From Aurantiacibacter zhengii (GTDB taxonomy: Bacteria > Pseudomonadota > Alphaproteobacteria > Sphingomonadales > Sphingomonadaceae), in NCBI RefSeq assembly GCF_003584125.1, contig NZ_QXFL01000004.1, positions 186,001-250,000 on the forward strand: 64,000 nt of DNA. Direction: 5' to 3'. The notes under the pieces are model-generated. The model did no database searches. It saw nothing but the letters and a program-made list of their open reading frames with translations, and was not told the origin of the DNA. Position numbers and translations under genes: made by a program. Shown piece by piece: positions 62,743 to 64,000 of this stretch (within the stretch, counting starts at the first letter, position 1; each line of letters opens with the position of its first letter).

Positions 62743-63525
62743 GTGAACCTGCCAACCTTTGGCCTCGGCGCGATCGAAGCGGACCTGTGGGCGCTCATCT
62801 TCGTGATGGTGCGCATGGGTGCCGCCGTGCTGGCGGCGCCCATCTTCGGCGCGCGCATGGTGCCGCCGCAGGTGCGCACCGTGCTGGCAGGCGCGATGGG
62901 CGTGTTCATCCTCAACTGGGTGCCGGTTTCCGTGCCGGCGGACATGCTCGCCCTGCCCACACTCGTGTCGCTCGCGACCGAAGCAGTGATCGGCTTCTCG
63001 CTCGGCATGGTTCTGCAGATCGCCTTTGCTGCGCCGATGATCGCGGGCGAGCAGATTGCCGGCGGCATGGGCATGGCGATGGCAACCGCAGTCGACCCCT
63101 CCAGCGGCGCGCAGTCGGGCGTGGTCGGACAGATGTTCACCGTGGTGCTGACGCTGCTGTTCCTCGCCATCGGCGGGCACCTGCTGTGGCTGCGGCTGGT
63201 GGTGGAAAGCTACCTGCTGTTCCCGCCCGGTAGCGACTGGGAGTTTGCGGAGCGCGGCTGGCTGGTCGCCAGCTTTTTCACACAGGCATTGGCCACCGCC
63301 GTGGCGATTGCCCTGCCCGTCACGCTTGTGCTGCTGCTGGTGCAACTTGTTACAGGTGTGATCGGACGTTCGGCCCCTTCTCTCAATCTCTTCGCGCTTG
63401 GCCTGCCCGCGAGCGTTCTGGCCGGGCTCGCCGCGCTTATCGCCAGCACCGCGCTGCTGGGCGAGCAATTTGTTGTGCTGGCGGAAATGGCCATCGAACA
63501 GGCCGGAATGGTGGTTAGGCCATGA
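62743..63525 (+). CDS. fliR: Flagellar export gate protein FliR
   Basis: A 260-residue polytopic gate protein with about six helices. FliR landmarks are VRMGAAVLAAPIFGARMVPPQVRTVLAGAMG and EAVIGFSLGMVLQIAFAAPMIAGEQIAGGMGMAMA. GTG start. ATGA overlap with flhB. Confidence 0.95.
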   Translation: MNLPTFGLGAIEADLWALIFVMVRMGAAVLAAPIFGARMVPPQVRTVLAGAMGVFILNWVPVSVPADMLALPTLVSLATEAVIGFSLGMVLQIAFAAPMIAGEQIAGGMGMAMATAVDPSSGAQSGVVGQMFTVVLTLLFLAIGGHLLWLRLVVESYLLFPPGSDWEFAERGWLVASFFTQALATAVAIALPVTLVLLLVQLVTGVIGRSAPSLNLFALGLPASVLAGLAALIASTALLGEQFVVLAEMAIEQAGMVVRP

Positions 63526-64000
63526 GCGAACAGCCATCGGGCGAGAAGTCATTCGAGCCGACCGAGAAGCGCAAGCTCGATGCCATCAAGAAGGGCAATG
63601 TCCTGCGCTCCAAGGAAGTGGCGACAGCGGTCTGCGTCCTCGTGGGCGCTCTCTGGCTGAAGCTGGCGGGGCCGTGGCTGCTCGGCACGGTAGAGGCTTC
63701 GGCGGAGGCAGGCTGGCAGTTCGACCGCTCTGCCATCACCCATTTCCAGCCGGGCCGAATGATGACCGACCTGGTGGTCGCGCTCGTTCCGCCGATCCTG
63801 ACGCTCGGCGTGCTGGTCATCGTCGCCGTCATGGCCGCGCAGCTAGTGCTTGGAGGCGGCGCATGGGTGAACGGCAACCTGAAGCCCAAGCCGGAGAAGC
63901 TGAACCCGCTCACAGGCCTGAAGCGCATGTTCGGCCCGCAAGGCTGGATCGAGCTGGGCAAGGGCTTGGCGAAACTGGCTCTGCTCGGCTCCATCGCGTG
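63522..64000 (+). CDS. flhB: Flagellar export switch protein FlhB, 5' part
   Basis: An incomplete gene running off the window end (159 codons visible). The N-terminal SFEPTEKRKLDAIKKGNVLRSKEV is the FlhB signature, followed by the first membrane helices (about 30-50 and 88-112) and the loop KPKPEKLNPLTGLKRMFG. The self-cleaving NPTH region lies beyond the window. ATGA overlap with fliR. Confidence 0.95.
   Translation, partial: MSEQPSGEKSFEPTEKRKLDAIKKGNVLRSKEVATAVCVLVGALWLKLAGPWLLGTVEASAEAGWQFDRSAITHFQPGRMMTDLVVALVPPILTLGVLVIVAVMAAQLVLGGGAWVNGNLKPKPEKLNPLTGLKRMFGPQGWIELGKGLAKLALLGSIA

Overview
This 64 kb window is high-GC DNA from an alphaproteobacterium, most likely a Sphingomonadales member close to Erythrobacteraceae. 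The evidence is the carotenoid block crtY-crtI-crtB, the MipA/OmpV and YadA-like outer membrane proteins, small sphingomonad-type hypothetical proteins, and a compact flagellar locus with short alphaproteobacterial components. This placement is inferred from gene content. No rRNA, tRNA or marker gene in the window fixes it.

Positions 1-10.4 kb hold small housekeeping and stress genes on both strands: a PhnA-like protein, lipoproteins, a DUF962 membrane protein, a SnoaL-like protein, a cold shock protein, a UPF0178 protein, an FMN-binding stress protein and a CDF metal transporter. A markedly AT-richer two-gene insert follows (DUF5131 three-Cys-motif protein plus its partner TcmP, 6.7-8.4 kb). 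Next is thiC with a TPP riboswitch.

Positions 10.6-20.4 kb hold a trimeric autotransporter with tandem stalk repeats, an AbgT transporter, a DUF6445-like protein, an SRAP protein without its catalytic cysteine, a secreted S9 peptidase, a small membrane-protein/winged-helix operon preceded by three palindromic operators, and a MipA protein.

Positions 20.5-34.1 kb begin with the carotenoid operon crtY-crtI-LOG-crtB, in which a LOG-family nucleoside phosphoribohydrolase gene sits between two crt genes. A biotin carboxylase subunit, an aldo/keto reductase, glpD, a Bcr/CflA exporter, dinB, a NUDIX hydrolase, pgl, dps and an unrecognised membrane protein follow.

Positions 34.1-64 kb are one flagellar locus. 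A minus-strand arm carries slt-flhA-fliA, flgM-flgN, and motA/exbB-like, motB/exbD-like and flgA. A long plus-strand operon runs flgBCDEFGHIJKL-motAB. Flagellin lies opposite, and flbD-fliEFGHIJKLMNOPQR-flhB runs off the window end. Canonical sigma-54 elements lie before flgB and before slt-flhA-fliA. Two FliA-type elements sharing one architecture lie before flgM and fliC. Together these give a readable cascade: FlbD/sigma-54 drives the hook-basal body genes and fliA, then FliA (checked by FlgM) drives flagellin. Oddities include a second stator-like pair without a peptidoglycan-binding domain, very short FlgD and FlgE, FlgJ without a muramidase domain, and a FliM without the CheY-binding peptide. 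No chemotaxis genes are present in the window.
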